From: JBKHYJ01 sp046565505
Lineage (GTDB): Bacteria > Acidobacteriota > Blastocatellia > UBA7656
NCBI GenBank assembly: GCA_046565505.1
Contig: JBKHYJ010000055.1
Span: 1-48,560 of the forward strand
Direction: 5' to 3'
Length of the DNA stretch: 48,560 nucleotides
In this document: piece after piece, positions 32,133 to 42,796 of the stretch
Layout: each line of letters opens with the position of its first letter
Numbering within the stretch: position 1 is the first letter of the stretch
Position numbers and translations under genes: made by a program
Notes under the pieces: model-generated
What the model saw: the letters and a program-made list of their open reading frames with translations, nothing else
What the model was told of the DNA's origin: nothing
Database searches by the model: none

Positions 32133-34607
32133 ATGCAGGCTTCAATGGTCGGAAGAACCATACTTCACTACCGGATAAAGCAGGAGATCGGTAAAGGCGG
32201 TATGGGTGTCGTCTACAGGGCCGAAGACACCAAGCTACAGCGCACGGTCGCAATCAAAGCTCTCTCGGCCGACCTCGTCGGCGACGAGAAGGCGCGCACG
32301 CGCTTCTTGCGCGAGGCCCGCGCCGCGTCCGCCATCGACCACCCGAACATCTGCACGGTGTACGAGGTTAACGAGGTCGATGACCTGCTCTTCTTCGTCA
32401 TGCAGTACGTCGAAGGCAAGACCCTTAAGAAGGTCATAGGGGGTCGCCCGCTGCCGCTCGACCAGGCGATGGAATTCTCGCTCGAAATCGCCGACGCGCT
32501 GGCGGAGGCGCACCGCCGCAACGTGATACACCGCGACATCAAATCGTCCAACATCATGTTGAGCGAGCGGAACCAGCTTAAGATTTTAGACTTCGGGCTG
32601 GCGAAGCTGGTAAGGCCGGCGGACGCGAGTTCGGATTCGCACCCCACGCTCGACCTGACGGCCGTAGGCTCCCCGTTCGGCACGGCCAGCTACATGTCGC
32701 CCGAACAGGCGAGGGGCGAGGCCGCCGACGCGCGCTCGGACATCTTTTCGTTCGGCATAGTGATGTACGAGATGATCACGGGCCGCCTGCCGTTCAAGGG
32801 CAAATCCTCCATAGACGTGATGCACGCCGTGATGCACGACGAGCCCGCGCCGCTGGGCGAAGGCGTGCCGCCCCGGCTCCAGCAGATAGTGTCGAAGGCG
32901 CTGGCTAAAGACCCTAAGGCGCGCTACCAGTCGGCCGACTCGTTGCTCGAAGACCTGCGCGCGCTCATCCGCAGCCACTACGCCGAGAAGGGGATCGTCC
33001 CGACCGACAGGGGCTCCGTGCTGCGCGCGTCCAAGCAGCCCCGCAAAGAGCGCGGGTTGCTCGACCGCATGGCGCTGTGGGTGCAGCGCACGTTCAACAC
33101 GGGCCCGCCGCCGAAGGAAGATTCGACCGCCGGCAGCGGCTCGGGCACGCCCGACCTGACGCCCTCCATGTGGCAGTCCCGCGATAAAAAAGCCATTGCG
33201 ATCCTCCCGTTCAAGAACCTTTCGGGCAGCCCGGAAAATGACTTCTACGGCTTCAGCCTCGCCGACAGCGTCATCACGGAGCTGGCGCAGCTGCGCGACC
33301 TCGTCGTGCGCCCATCTTCTTACATAGTCCAGTACCAGAACAAAGACGTGGACCCGCGCGCCGTCGGCGCTCAGCTCGCCGTGGACGCCGTGCTCATAGG
33401 CGGCTACATAAAGTCGGGCGACAGGTTCCGCCTGACGCCTCAATTGATCGACACAAGCTCGGGCGAGATCATGTGGAGCGAGAAGATCGACGTGGAGTCG
33501 AGGGACATAATCACGGTGCAGGACACCATCTCGCGGCAGATAGTAGAGGGGCTGCGCGTGAGGACCAGCTCCACGGAGCAGGAGCGCCTGGTGAAGACGC
33601 CGACGGAAAATGCCGAGGCTTACGAGAGCTACCTGAAAGGCCGCACGCTGCTTTACAAGTTCATCACACAGACGCTCGACATCGACGACCTGGAGACCGC
33701 CCTCGGCCTGTTCGGCAGGGCCGCCGAACTCGACCCGAATTTCGCGCTCGCGCACAGCGGGCTCGGCGTGTGCCACCTCAACTACGTGCTCAAGGGCATG
33801 CGCGGCATCGAATATTACGCCAAGGCCAAGGAGGCGTTCGACCGCGCGCTGGCCATCGACCCGAAGCTCGTCGAGCCTCGCGTGCGGCTCGTCTACATAG
33901 ACCTGATAGAGGGGAGGTCGGAGGTCGCGCGCCAGGAGATACGCCGCCTGCTGCGCCGCGCGCCCAACGAGCCATCCGTGCATTCGGCCGCCGCCTACGT
34001 CTACCGCCTGTCGGGCCAGTTCGAGCGGGCGCTGGAGGAGTGGGACCGCTTGCTGAAGATAAGCCCGACCGACGTGGTCTTCGCCAGTTACAACCGCGCG
34101 AGGATTTACATCTACCAGCGCGACTACGCCAGGGCCGAGGCCGAGATTGCCAAGGGGTTTGCATTCGAGCCGAATCACCCGATGCTGAGGGCCTACAGCG
34201 CGGTGATAGACTACTACAAGGGGGAGATCGAAAAGGCGACCCTCGTGCTGGAGGACGTGCTGGAGAAGAACCCGGACCTTCACTCGCAGAAGATATTCCT
34301 CGCCTACTGCTACCTGGCGCGCGGCGAGCGCGAGCGGGCGCTCGGCTTGATAGACGATCAGGTTATCGCGACCGCACGGGCCGACCAGGATATCGCCTAC
34401 AGGCTCGCGACCATCTACGCGCTCGACCGGCAAGCCGGCGAGGCGCTCGACTGGCTGGGGCGTGCCATCTCTATGGGCAACGAGAACTACCCGTGGATGG
34501 CGACGAGCCCCAACTGGGACGCCTTGCGCGACGACCCGCGCTTTAAATCTATACTGGAATCACTCAGGGAGAGGTGGGAGAGGATCACCGCGCCCGCCTC
34601 GGCCTGA
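32133..34607 (+). CDS. Ser/Thr protein kinase with FlgO/TolB-like and TPR domains (824 aa)
   Basis: A Hanks-type kinase occupies residues about 13-280: glycine loop GKGGMGVVY, Lys42 in VAIKAL, HRDIKSSN at 133-140, DFG at 153-155 and SPE at 189-191 all look functional. No transmembrane segment follows, unlike PknB-type kinases. From about 351 a FlgO/TolB-N-like domain (IAILPFKNLSGSPENDFYG through GGYIKSGDRFRLTPQLID) leads into TPR repeats at about 490-810 (AAELDPNFALAHSGLGV, AAYVYRLSGQFERALEEW). This architecture is common in Acidobacteriota and usually of unknown substrate. It is monocistronic. Met1 or Met5 could be the start. A cytosolic signalling scaffold is inferred. Confidence 0.93.
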   Translation: MQASMVGRTILHYRIKQEIGKGGMGVVYRAEDTKLQRTVAIKALSADLVGDEKARTRFLREARAASAIDHPNICTVYEVNEVDDLLFFVMQYVEGKTLKKVIGGRPLPLDQAMEFSLEIADALAEAHRRNVIHRDIKSSNIMLSERNQLKILDFGLAKLVRPADASSDSHPTLDLTAVGSPFGTASYMSPEQARGEAADARSDIFSFGIVMYEMITGRLPFKGKSSIDVMHAVMHDEPAPLGEGVPPRLQQIVSKALAKDPKARYQSADSLLEDLRALIRSHYAEKGIVPTDRGSVLRASKQPRKERGLLDRMALWVQRTFNTGPPPKEDSTAGSGSGTPDLTPSMWQSRDKKAIAILPFKNLSGSPENDFYGFSLADSVITELAQLRDLVVRPSSYIVQYQNKDVDPRAVGAQLAVDAVLIGGYIKSGDRFRLTPQLIDTSSGEIMWSEKIDVESRDIITVQDTISRQIVEGLRVRTSSTEQERLVKTPTENAEAYESYLKGRTLLYKFITQTLDIDDLETALGLFGRAAELDPNFALAHSGLGVCHLNYVLKGMRGIEYYAKAKEAFDRALAIDPKLVEPRVRLVYIDLIEGRSEVARQEIRRLLRRAPNEPSVHSAAAYVYRLSGQFERALEEWDRLLKISPTDVVFASYNRARIYIYQRDYARAEAEIAKGFAFEPNHPMLRAYSAVIDYYKGEIEKATLVLEDVLEKNPDLHSQKIFLAYCYLARGERERALGLIDDQVIATARADQDIAYRLATIYALDRQAGEALDWLGRAISMGNENYPWMATSPNWDALRDDPRFKSILESLRERWERITAPASA

Positions 34608-34679
34608 TGCCCCCGGCCGGCCAGACGCGGCCGGTCTCGCGCCGCACTTTTTGCGCCGGCGGCAAGGGGCCGCGCGGGG

Positions 34680-35081
34680 TCAAGGCTGACCTTTTATCCT
34701 GTCCCTCTTGTACGGCCGCCTCCCCCTGAACTCTTCCCTCATCTGCTGGAACTGGTCCCACTGTTCGGGACTGAGCACCGACCGCAAGCGCTCGTCAGTG
34801 CGGAGGCGCACCTCGCGGAATTTTGGTTCCGATTCTTTCCGTATCTGCGTCAGTTCGGAGCGCGCGTCGTCAAATATCGCCCTCACCTGGCCCTCCTGCT
34901 CCGAGGTCAGGCCCAGCCGATTAATCACGCGGTCGAGCCTTCCGGTCGCGGCCGCAGACTGGGGCGCGGGGCGACGCCAGCGGTAAAAGTTCATCGACAG
35001 CGCGCCCGCCGCGAACCCTATGGCGAATATGACCAAGACCGCGAATCGCACTTGCCATTTGTTCTTGCCGCTAGTTTCCAT
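34680..35081 (-). CDS. membrane-anchored Spy/CnrX-like periplasmic protein (133 aa)
   Basis: One N-terminal transmembrane helix (about residues 11-31) anchors a periplasmic helical hairpin with two LTxxQ-type elements (LTSEQEGQVRAIF and LSPEQWDQFQQM), the Spy/CpxP/CnrX fold. The gene overlaps the 3' end of the anti-sigma gene by 11 bp, and GGAGGACGAGG precedes its ATG, so it belongs to the sigma operon. In the CnrYXH system a CnrX protein of this fold senses metal for an ECF sigma/anti-sigma pair. This protein has no His or Cys, so metal sensing by those ligands is excluded. It may sense misfolded envelope proteins or membrane stress instead. Confidence 0.82.
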   Translation of the reverse strand: METSGKNKWQVRFAVLVIFAIGFAAGALSMNFYRWRRPAPQSAAATGRLDRVINRLGLTSEQEGQVRAIFDDARSELTQIRKESEPKFREVRLRTDERLRSVLSPEQWDQFQQMREEFRGRRPYKRDRIKGQP

Positions 35082-35571
35082 CCTCGTCCTCCGAGCCATA
35101 GATCATCCCGAGCACCTGGTCGTACGGCATATAATCGCCCGCCACGTCGTCGCCGTCGATGACCACGTACTCCGGCGAGTAGATGTTCTGGCTCGTCGCC
35201 GCCTCCGTCGCGCGCCTCGGTGAGTCGCCGCTGTAGCTGAAAACGGTAAGCCCGATCAACACGCCGACCAGCGCCGCCATCGTCGCGACGAGCGCGCCGG
35301 CCGCCCTCCACATCCTTTCGAGCGCGGGCGCCTCCGGCGAAAGCCGCCTCTCCCTAATAGAAGCCATGACCTTCGACCTGAAGAACGGCGAGACTTCTAC
35401 CGTTTCAGCAGCCCGCGCGCGGATGAGAGAGCACGAAGCCCGCGCCGCCTCGTAGGCGAGCCCGCACCCGGGGCAGCGGGCGGTGTGCGCCTCCACCTCG
35501 GCCAGCTCATCTTCGCTCAAGCCGGTGACCGCTTTCTCTTCGAGCATTGATATGATGTGGTCATCTCGCAT
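35071..35571 (-). CDS. zinc-finger anti-sigma factor (166 aa)
   Basis: The cytosolic N-terminus carries a ZAS-type motif H-x3-C-x2-C (His29, Cys33, Cys36 in AHTARCPGC) that usually binds zinc and clamps an ECF sigma factor. A single transmembrane helix spans about residues 90-112, followed by a short acidic periplasmic tail ending GSEDEDGN. It starts 15 bp after the sigma stop and overlaps the Spy-like gene at its end. The order sigma, anti-sigma, sensor is typical of envelope-stress modules. It probably holds the sigma factor at the membrane until the periplasmic partner signals. Confidence 0.9.
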   Translation of the reverse strand: MRDDHIISMLEEKAVTGLSEDELAEVEAHTARCPGCGLAYEAARASCSLIRARAAETVEVSPFFRSKVMASIRERRLSPEAPALERMWRAAGALVATMAALVGVLIGLTVFSYSGDSPRRATEAATSQNIYSPEYVVIDGDDVAGDYMPYDQVLGMIYGSEDEDGN

Positions 35572-35586
35572 GATCTTCCCGGCCTT

Positions 35587-36198
35587 CTACGCCTCGTATT
35601 TTCGGGGGCGCATCAATAATTTTTCTACCGCCTGCCTCATCCGCCTCCGTGCGCGGAACGCCGCGGTCTTCACCTTCGACTCCGACCAGCCGGTCATCTC
35701 CGCGACCTCCTTGACCGACAGGTCGTTGCCGTCGATTGACATCAACACCAGCCGGTCGTCCGGCGACATCCCTGTCAGCACCCTTTCGGCGAGGTCGGCG
35801 GCGACCAGTCCGCGCTCGTTCGACTCGTGGCGCTCGACAGACGCGCCGGCGAGCCTGTTTTCCAGCCACTCGCTCTCGTCATCTGTCAGGTCGGAGACCG
35901 CCATCTCCGGCCGCCGCTTTGCGCTCCTGAGCATGTTAAGGCAGAGGTTAGTCGTGAGCCGGGCCAGCCACCCCTCGAAAGAGCCCCGGCCCTCGTAGCT
36001 CGAAAGCTCCGTGTAGGCCCTGAGGAACGCTTCCTGGGCCGCCTCTTCGACCTGCGCGGGCTGGCGGAAGAATCGACCTGCGATCTGAAAGACCCGCGGG
36101 CTGTAACGGCGTACGATCTCCTCGAACGCCCGCTCGTCTTCGGCGCGCGCCAAGCTCACCAGTTCCAGGTCCGAAGCCTCTTCGATCTCGGTTCTCAG
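35587..36198 (-). CDS. ECF-family RNA polymerase sigma factor (about 203 aa)
   Basis: Sigma region 2 (DERAFEEIVRRYSPRVFQIAG, EEAAQEAFLRAY, FEGWLARLTTNLCLNMLR) and region 4 (SPDDRLVLMSIDGNDLSVKEVAEMTGWSESKVKTAAFRARRRMR) are clear. The first ATG/GTG-type start in frame is GTG at 36159, but family proteins normally have 10-15 residues before that point. The frame continues upstream through TEIEEASDLELV, which fits, to CTG at 36198. AGGAG at 36208-36204 sits 5 nt before that CTG, and an in-frame TGA lies just beyond. CTG initiation is therefore likely. It is cotranscribed with the anti-sigma gene and probably autoregulated. Confidence 0.9.
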   Translation of the reverse strand: MRTEIEEASDLELVSLARAEDERAFEEIVRRYSPRVFQIAGRFFRQPAQVEEAAQEAFLRAYTELSSYEGRGSFEGWLARLTTNLCLNMLRSAKRRPEMAVSDLTDDESEWLENRLAGASVERHESNERGLVAADLAERVLTGMSPDDRLVLMSIDGNDLSVKEVAEMTGWSESKVKTAAFRARRRMRQAVEKLLMRPRKYEA

Positions 36199-36226
36199 TG
36201 CCGCTCCTAGTCAATGTTTTCAAAAT

Positions 36227-36253
36227 GGCAGGCCCGAACGGGCCGGGCCTGCC
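36227..36253 (-). terminator. hairpin terminator after the Spy-like gene
   Basis: A 10-bp perfect stem (GGCAGGCCCG with CGGGCCTGCC) and a 7-nt loop lie 8 bp after the Spy-like stop on the minus strand. Only a weak T-rich stretch (ATTTTG) follows, so termination may be partial, allowing read-through into the sigma gene. Confidence 0.6.
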
Positions 36254-36261
36254 GCGCACCC

Positions 36262-36768
36262 TTACTGAGTTTTTGGCTGCCTGCCCGCGCGCCGCGCGGC
36301 CGACCTGGACTTGAAATGCTCGCGCGATTGATCGAGCTTGGCCTTCTGCTCGGGCGTAAGGACCGAAAGCATCTCCTGGCGAATGCGGAACTGCTCGCCC
36401 ATCAGCTTTGCCTCAAGCGGGGCTATCTCGGTGAGCTTCTGGGCCACTAAAGCTTCGTTGAACGAGCCGCCCTCGCTCGCCTGGTGAATCTCCTGCCGCT
36501 TCGCGCGAATCTGCTCCATAAGGGGGCGCACGCTCTGGCTGTGACTTTCGCGTATCTGCTTCATCTGAGCCTTCTGCGCGTCGGTCAGGTCAAGGCCGCC
36601 GAAGCCCATCATGCGGCCGTCGCCGCGCATGCCGCGCTCATGCCACTGGCCGTGACGCTCCCTCTTAGCGCCGTCGTCCGTCGATTGCGCCGTGGCGACC
36701 GGGACGGCGACGGCTATAGCCATAACAAACGCTATTGCGGTTGTCTGAATTTTGCTTAATTTACTCAT
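36262..36768 (-). CDS. periplasmic Spy/CpxP-like LTxxQ protein (168 aa)
   Basis: A signal peptide (about residues 1-28, cleavage near ATAQS) precedes a His/Met-containing segment (HGQWHERGMRGDGRMMGFGG) and a helical Spy-type domain with two signature boxes, LTDAQKAQMKQI and LTPEQKAKLDQ. Spy proteins are ATP-independent periplasmic chaperones, and relatives bind metals. It lies immediately upstream of the ECF sigma operon on the same strand, separated by a possibly leaky hairpin. It could be a target of that sigma factor. The His/Met stretch contrasts with the membrane-anchored relative downstream, which has no His. Confidence 0.87.
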   Translation of the reverse strand: MSKLSKIQTTAIAFVMAIAVAVPVATAQSTDDGAKRERHGQWHERGMRGDGRMMGFGGLDLTDAQKAQMKQIRESHSQSVRPLMEQIRAKRQEIHQASEGGSFNEALVAQKLTEIAPLEAKLMGEQFRIRQEMLSVLTPEQKAKLDQSREHFKSRSAARRAGRQPKTQ

Positions 36769-36926
36769 CTTTACCCCTTCACTGTTATTCGTAATGTTCG
36801 ATTCCTTTCGCAGGCTCCAACCAGCCTCTACTTATTAAGACACCACGGGCGTGCGGACGGTTGCAGCCCGCACTTATTACGCGCGCTTCCAGCGGAGGCC
36901 GCCATGCCCGCCTTCCCGGCCCGGCT

Positions 36927-40247
<3,321 letters not shown>

Positions 40248-40484
40248 TCCGTCCTCCGAATTCAAACGAATTCAAACGCTGTGATGGCGCGAATGTATTG
40301 ATCTTGTGTGCGAATTATGAAGCGTATAACTGTCAGTTACGGCTTGCAAGCCGCCCAGGAAAGACGGGCATGTTTATGGTACGGGTCGGGTGCCCGGGCG
40401 GGGCGCCCGTCACGGAGGCGTGAGGTTAAGGTGATCGTGCGGCGCTGAATACTTTCAAACGGGCGGCCGGCGCGGCACTACGGC

Positions 40485-40925
40485 TCATTCGGTGCCGGCT
40501 ATGGCTTCGATTTGCAGTTTTACGCGCCGCAGTGAAGTCAACTCTTCCACTGAAATCTTCCGCGAGTGATCGAGCTTTGAAGCCTCGCGCGTGAGGGTGG
40601 CCGCCTCTTGGCGCAGGCGTTCCAGCCGGACATAGAGCGTGTACAGGTAGCGGCGCGCCGACTCTATACGCTGCGCGCATTCTGCCTCCGACGCGACCAG
40701 CTCCGCGATGGTTTTGTCGAGCGAGATCGAATGGGATTTTAAGGCCATCAGCTTATTGATGTCTCCGGTCGCGGCCAGCGACTGGGGGCGCGACTCAAGC
40801 TCGCCGCGTTCGGCCTTGCGCTCCCTCAGCAGAGACTGTATGTGCTCAAGCTTCTCTTCCAGCGCCCGCAAGTTCGACTCCGCGTTCGCCAATTCGCCAC
40901 GATTATGTGCGTGCCTGTCGCGCAT
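40485..40925 (-). CDS. hypothetical coiled-coil protein (146 aa)
   Basis: Almost the entire protein has heptad-patterned, charged helical sequence: NAESNLRALEEKLEHIQSLL, ISLDKTIAELVASEAECAQR and YVRLERLRQEAATLTREASK. A loop near residues 45-60 suggests an antiparallel hairpin. There is no signal peptide, zinc ribbon or membrane segment. It superficially resembles the coiled-coil half of COG1579-type proteins, but lacks their C-terminal Cys pairs. A G-rich stretch precedes the ATG. The neighbours give no functional clue. Function unknown. Confidence 0.72.
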   Translation of the reverse strand: MRDRHAHNRGELANAESNLRALEEKLEHIQSLLRERKAERGELESRPQSLAATGDINKLMALKSHSISLDKTIAELVASEAECAQRIESARRYLYTLYVRLERLRQEAATLTREASKLDHSRKISVEELTSLRRVKLQIEAIAGTE

Positions 40926-41121
40926 TACCCGACCCCCATTGCCACGGCTGGCGATGCCCTTCCGGGTTTAGATCAGTCCTCATTATAGATGTGATTTCAG
41001 GGAAGAATGGTTCAGGGGCAGGCTGAAATACAGAGTAAGGCTAATGCCGATTAGGCGCAATAGTAAATGGCGGTCCGGCGCGGCCGGCGCGCCGGAATCC
41101 TGGGTCCGAAGAGGTGGCCGA

Positions 41122-42090
41122 CTACGCTGAAACGGGCGCGACGCCGATGGCGCTCTGAAGCCCCTCGATTACCCGCCGCTTCACGTCCTCAAACTCCCCT
41201 TCGACGCGGCACCCGGCGGCGTTGCGATGGCCGCCGCCGCCGAACAACTCCGCGACCTTCGCGACGTTGTTTTTACCCTTCGACCGCAGGCTCACGCGGT
41301 AGACTCCGGTCGCGATCTCCTTGAAGAAAGCGACCGCCTCGATCTCGCCGGCAGACAGCGCGTGGTTGACTATGCCATCGGAATCCTCTTCGGAGGCGTC
41401 GGCTTCATACATCGTCGCCCGGTCCATAGTCACCCAGGCGATGCGGCCCGACTCGTCGCGCTCGATGCCGGAAAGGACCAGGCCCAGCAGCTTGATCTTC
41501 GAGAAGGGGTAAGAGTAAAAGAGCGCCTGCGATATGCGCGCGGGCTGCACGCCCCGCCTGACGAGCTCGGAGGCGATCTTCAGCGTCCGCTCGGTCGTGT
41601 TGGAAAAATGGAAGCTGCCCGTGTCCGTAAGCAGCGCGGTATAGATGCACTCGGCAATCTCTCTCGTAACTTCGAGGCCGAGCGCCTTGCAGAGGTTGTA
41701 GATCATCTCGCCGACGGCCGCGGCCGTAGAGTCTATCCAGTTAATATCGCCGAAGGGCAGGGTCGTCGAGTGGTGGTCGATGTTGACCACGAACTGGTCC
41801 TTGAGGCCGGCCAAACCCGGGCGCTGAACGTCGCTGCATTCGATGATGAAGGCGGCGTCATAATCCTTGGCTAAATCTTCCTGCACCAGCACGAGGTCCG
41901 AGCCGGGCAGCACCGTGTAAGCCGGGGGCACGCGGTCGCGTAAGACAACGTCTACGTCCTTGCCCATGCCCCTGAGCATCCAGTAAAGCGCGAGGCCCGA
42001 GCCCAGCCCATCGCCGTCGGGCCGTATGTGCGAAGTGATCATGAAACGTTGCTTCTGTTCGATAAGCTGTACAACCTGGCTAAGCATGTT
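41122..42090 (-). CDS. nrnA: DHH-family bifunctional oligoribonuclease / pAp phosphatase (322 aa)
   Basis: NrnA degrades nanoRNAs of two to five nucleotides and removes the 3' phosphate of pAp. Motifs are SHIRPDGDGLGSGLAL (the DHH-type metal motif), NIDHHSTTLPFGDINW (motif III), ALLTDTGSFHFSNT, and the C-terminal DHHA1 box GGGGHRNAAGC. Length from Met at 42090 is normal; the frame starts 14 codons earlier but with non-homologous sequence. It follows rbfA by about 110 bp on the same strand, the position it occupies in many bacterial nusA-infB operons, so cotranscription is likely. Confidence 0.93.
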   Translation of the reverse strand, partial: NMLSQVVQLIEQKQRFMITSHIRPDGDGLGSGLALYWMLRGMGKDVDVVLRDRVPPAYTVLPGSDLVLVQEDLAKDYDAAFIIECSDVQRPGLAGLKDQFVVNIDHHSTTLPFGDINWIDSTAAAVGEMIYNLCKALGLEVTREIAECIYTALLTDTGSFHFSNTTERTLKIASELVRRGVQPARISQALFYSYPFSKIKLLGLVLSGIERDESGRIAWVTMDRATMYEADASEEDSDGIVNHALSAGEIEAVAFFKEIATGVYRVSLRSKGKNNVAKVAELFGGGGHRNAAGCRVEGEFEDVKRRVIEGLQSAIGVAPVSA

Positions 42091-42200
42091 CTGATAAAAG
42101 GCGCCGCCGGCCCCGTGGCGCGGGCCTGGCATTTCGGACGCCGAACAGGGGGGCGCGAATCGAGCTAGGCCGCGCCCTTACTAAGGCCCGCGCCCCGCAA

Positions 42201-42596
42201 TTATTCACGCTGGTCGTCGCCCGCCGCAGCCTGCTCGCGCTCTCGCGCCTGCGCCTTTTTTACCTCCTCGCTGAGTAACTCTTCTATCCTCGCGGCAGTC
42301 TCTGTAGTCTCGTCGTAAACAAAGTGTAGCTCCGGCGTGCGCTTCATCCTTAGCATCGCGCCGAGCTGAGTCCGTATGAACCCGGAGGCGTGGTTGAGCG
42401 CCGCGAGCGATTCTTTCGCCTCTTTCTCGGTGCCGAGCACGCTGACATATATCTTCGCGTGTTTGAGGTCCGGGGTGACCCTCGCCTCGGTCACAGTCAC
42501 GGACCCGACTCTGGGGTCTTCCACCTCGCCGGCAATTATCAGGCTTACCTCTTCCTTGATCTGCTCGGCGAGCCGCTCAGGTCTTCTTCCAGGCAT
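42201..42596 (-). CDS. rbfA: 30S ribosome-binding factor A (131 aa)
   Basis: RbfA assists late maturation of the small ribosomal subunit and 16S 5' end processing. The KH-like fold is recognisable: RPERLAEQIKEEVSLII, EDPRVGSVTVTEARVTPDLKHAKIYVSVL, FIRTQLGAMLRMKRTPELHFVYDE. The C-terminus is an extended charged, Gln-rich tail. I chose MPGRRPERL (42596), preceded by GAGGGA, over a Met 9 codons upstream. It lies between infB and nrnA in the conserved operon, with a 200-bp gap to infB that holds no gene. Confidence 0.95.
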   Translation of the reverse strand: MPGRRPERLAEQIKEEVSLIIAGEVEDPRVGSVTVTEARVTPDLKHAKIYVSVLGTEKEAKESLAALNHASGFIRTQLGAMLRMKRTPELHFVYDETTETAARIEELLSEEVKKAQAREREQAAAGDDQRE

Positions 42597-42796
42597 ACGT
42601 CCCTCGGTTAGGTTTCTAAGCAACAGTTAAACTAAATATGCTACCTTCAAACCGCCGAAGTTGCAACCAGTTCGATTTTAGATCTTCGCGGCGCGGCCGG
42701 CGCGATTAGATTTTTAGATTAGAGGGGACAGAATCCGGGCCCAGGCTCGACGCCCGGCCCGGACCGCGCGGCGCCGGTCGCGCCGCGAAGCTCGAA

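Noticed and set aside
32586..34433. Long open frame antisense to the kinase-TPR gene
   Set aside because: Shadow of high-GC codon usage; the plus-strand kinase motifs are unmistakable.
40380..40430. GC-rich inverted repeats between the Tricorn and coiled-coil genes
   Set aside because: They are short, imperfect and lack a T-tract, so they cannot be supported as a terminator.
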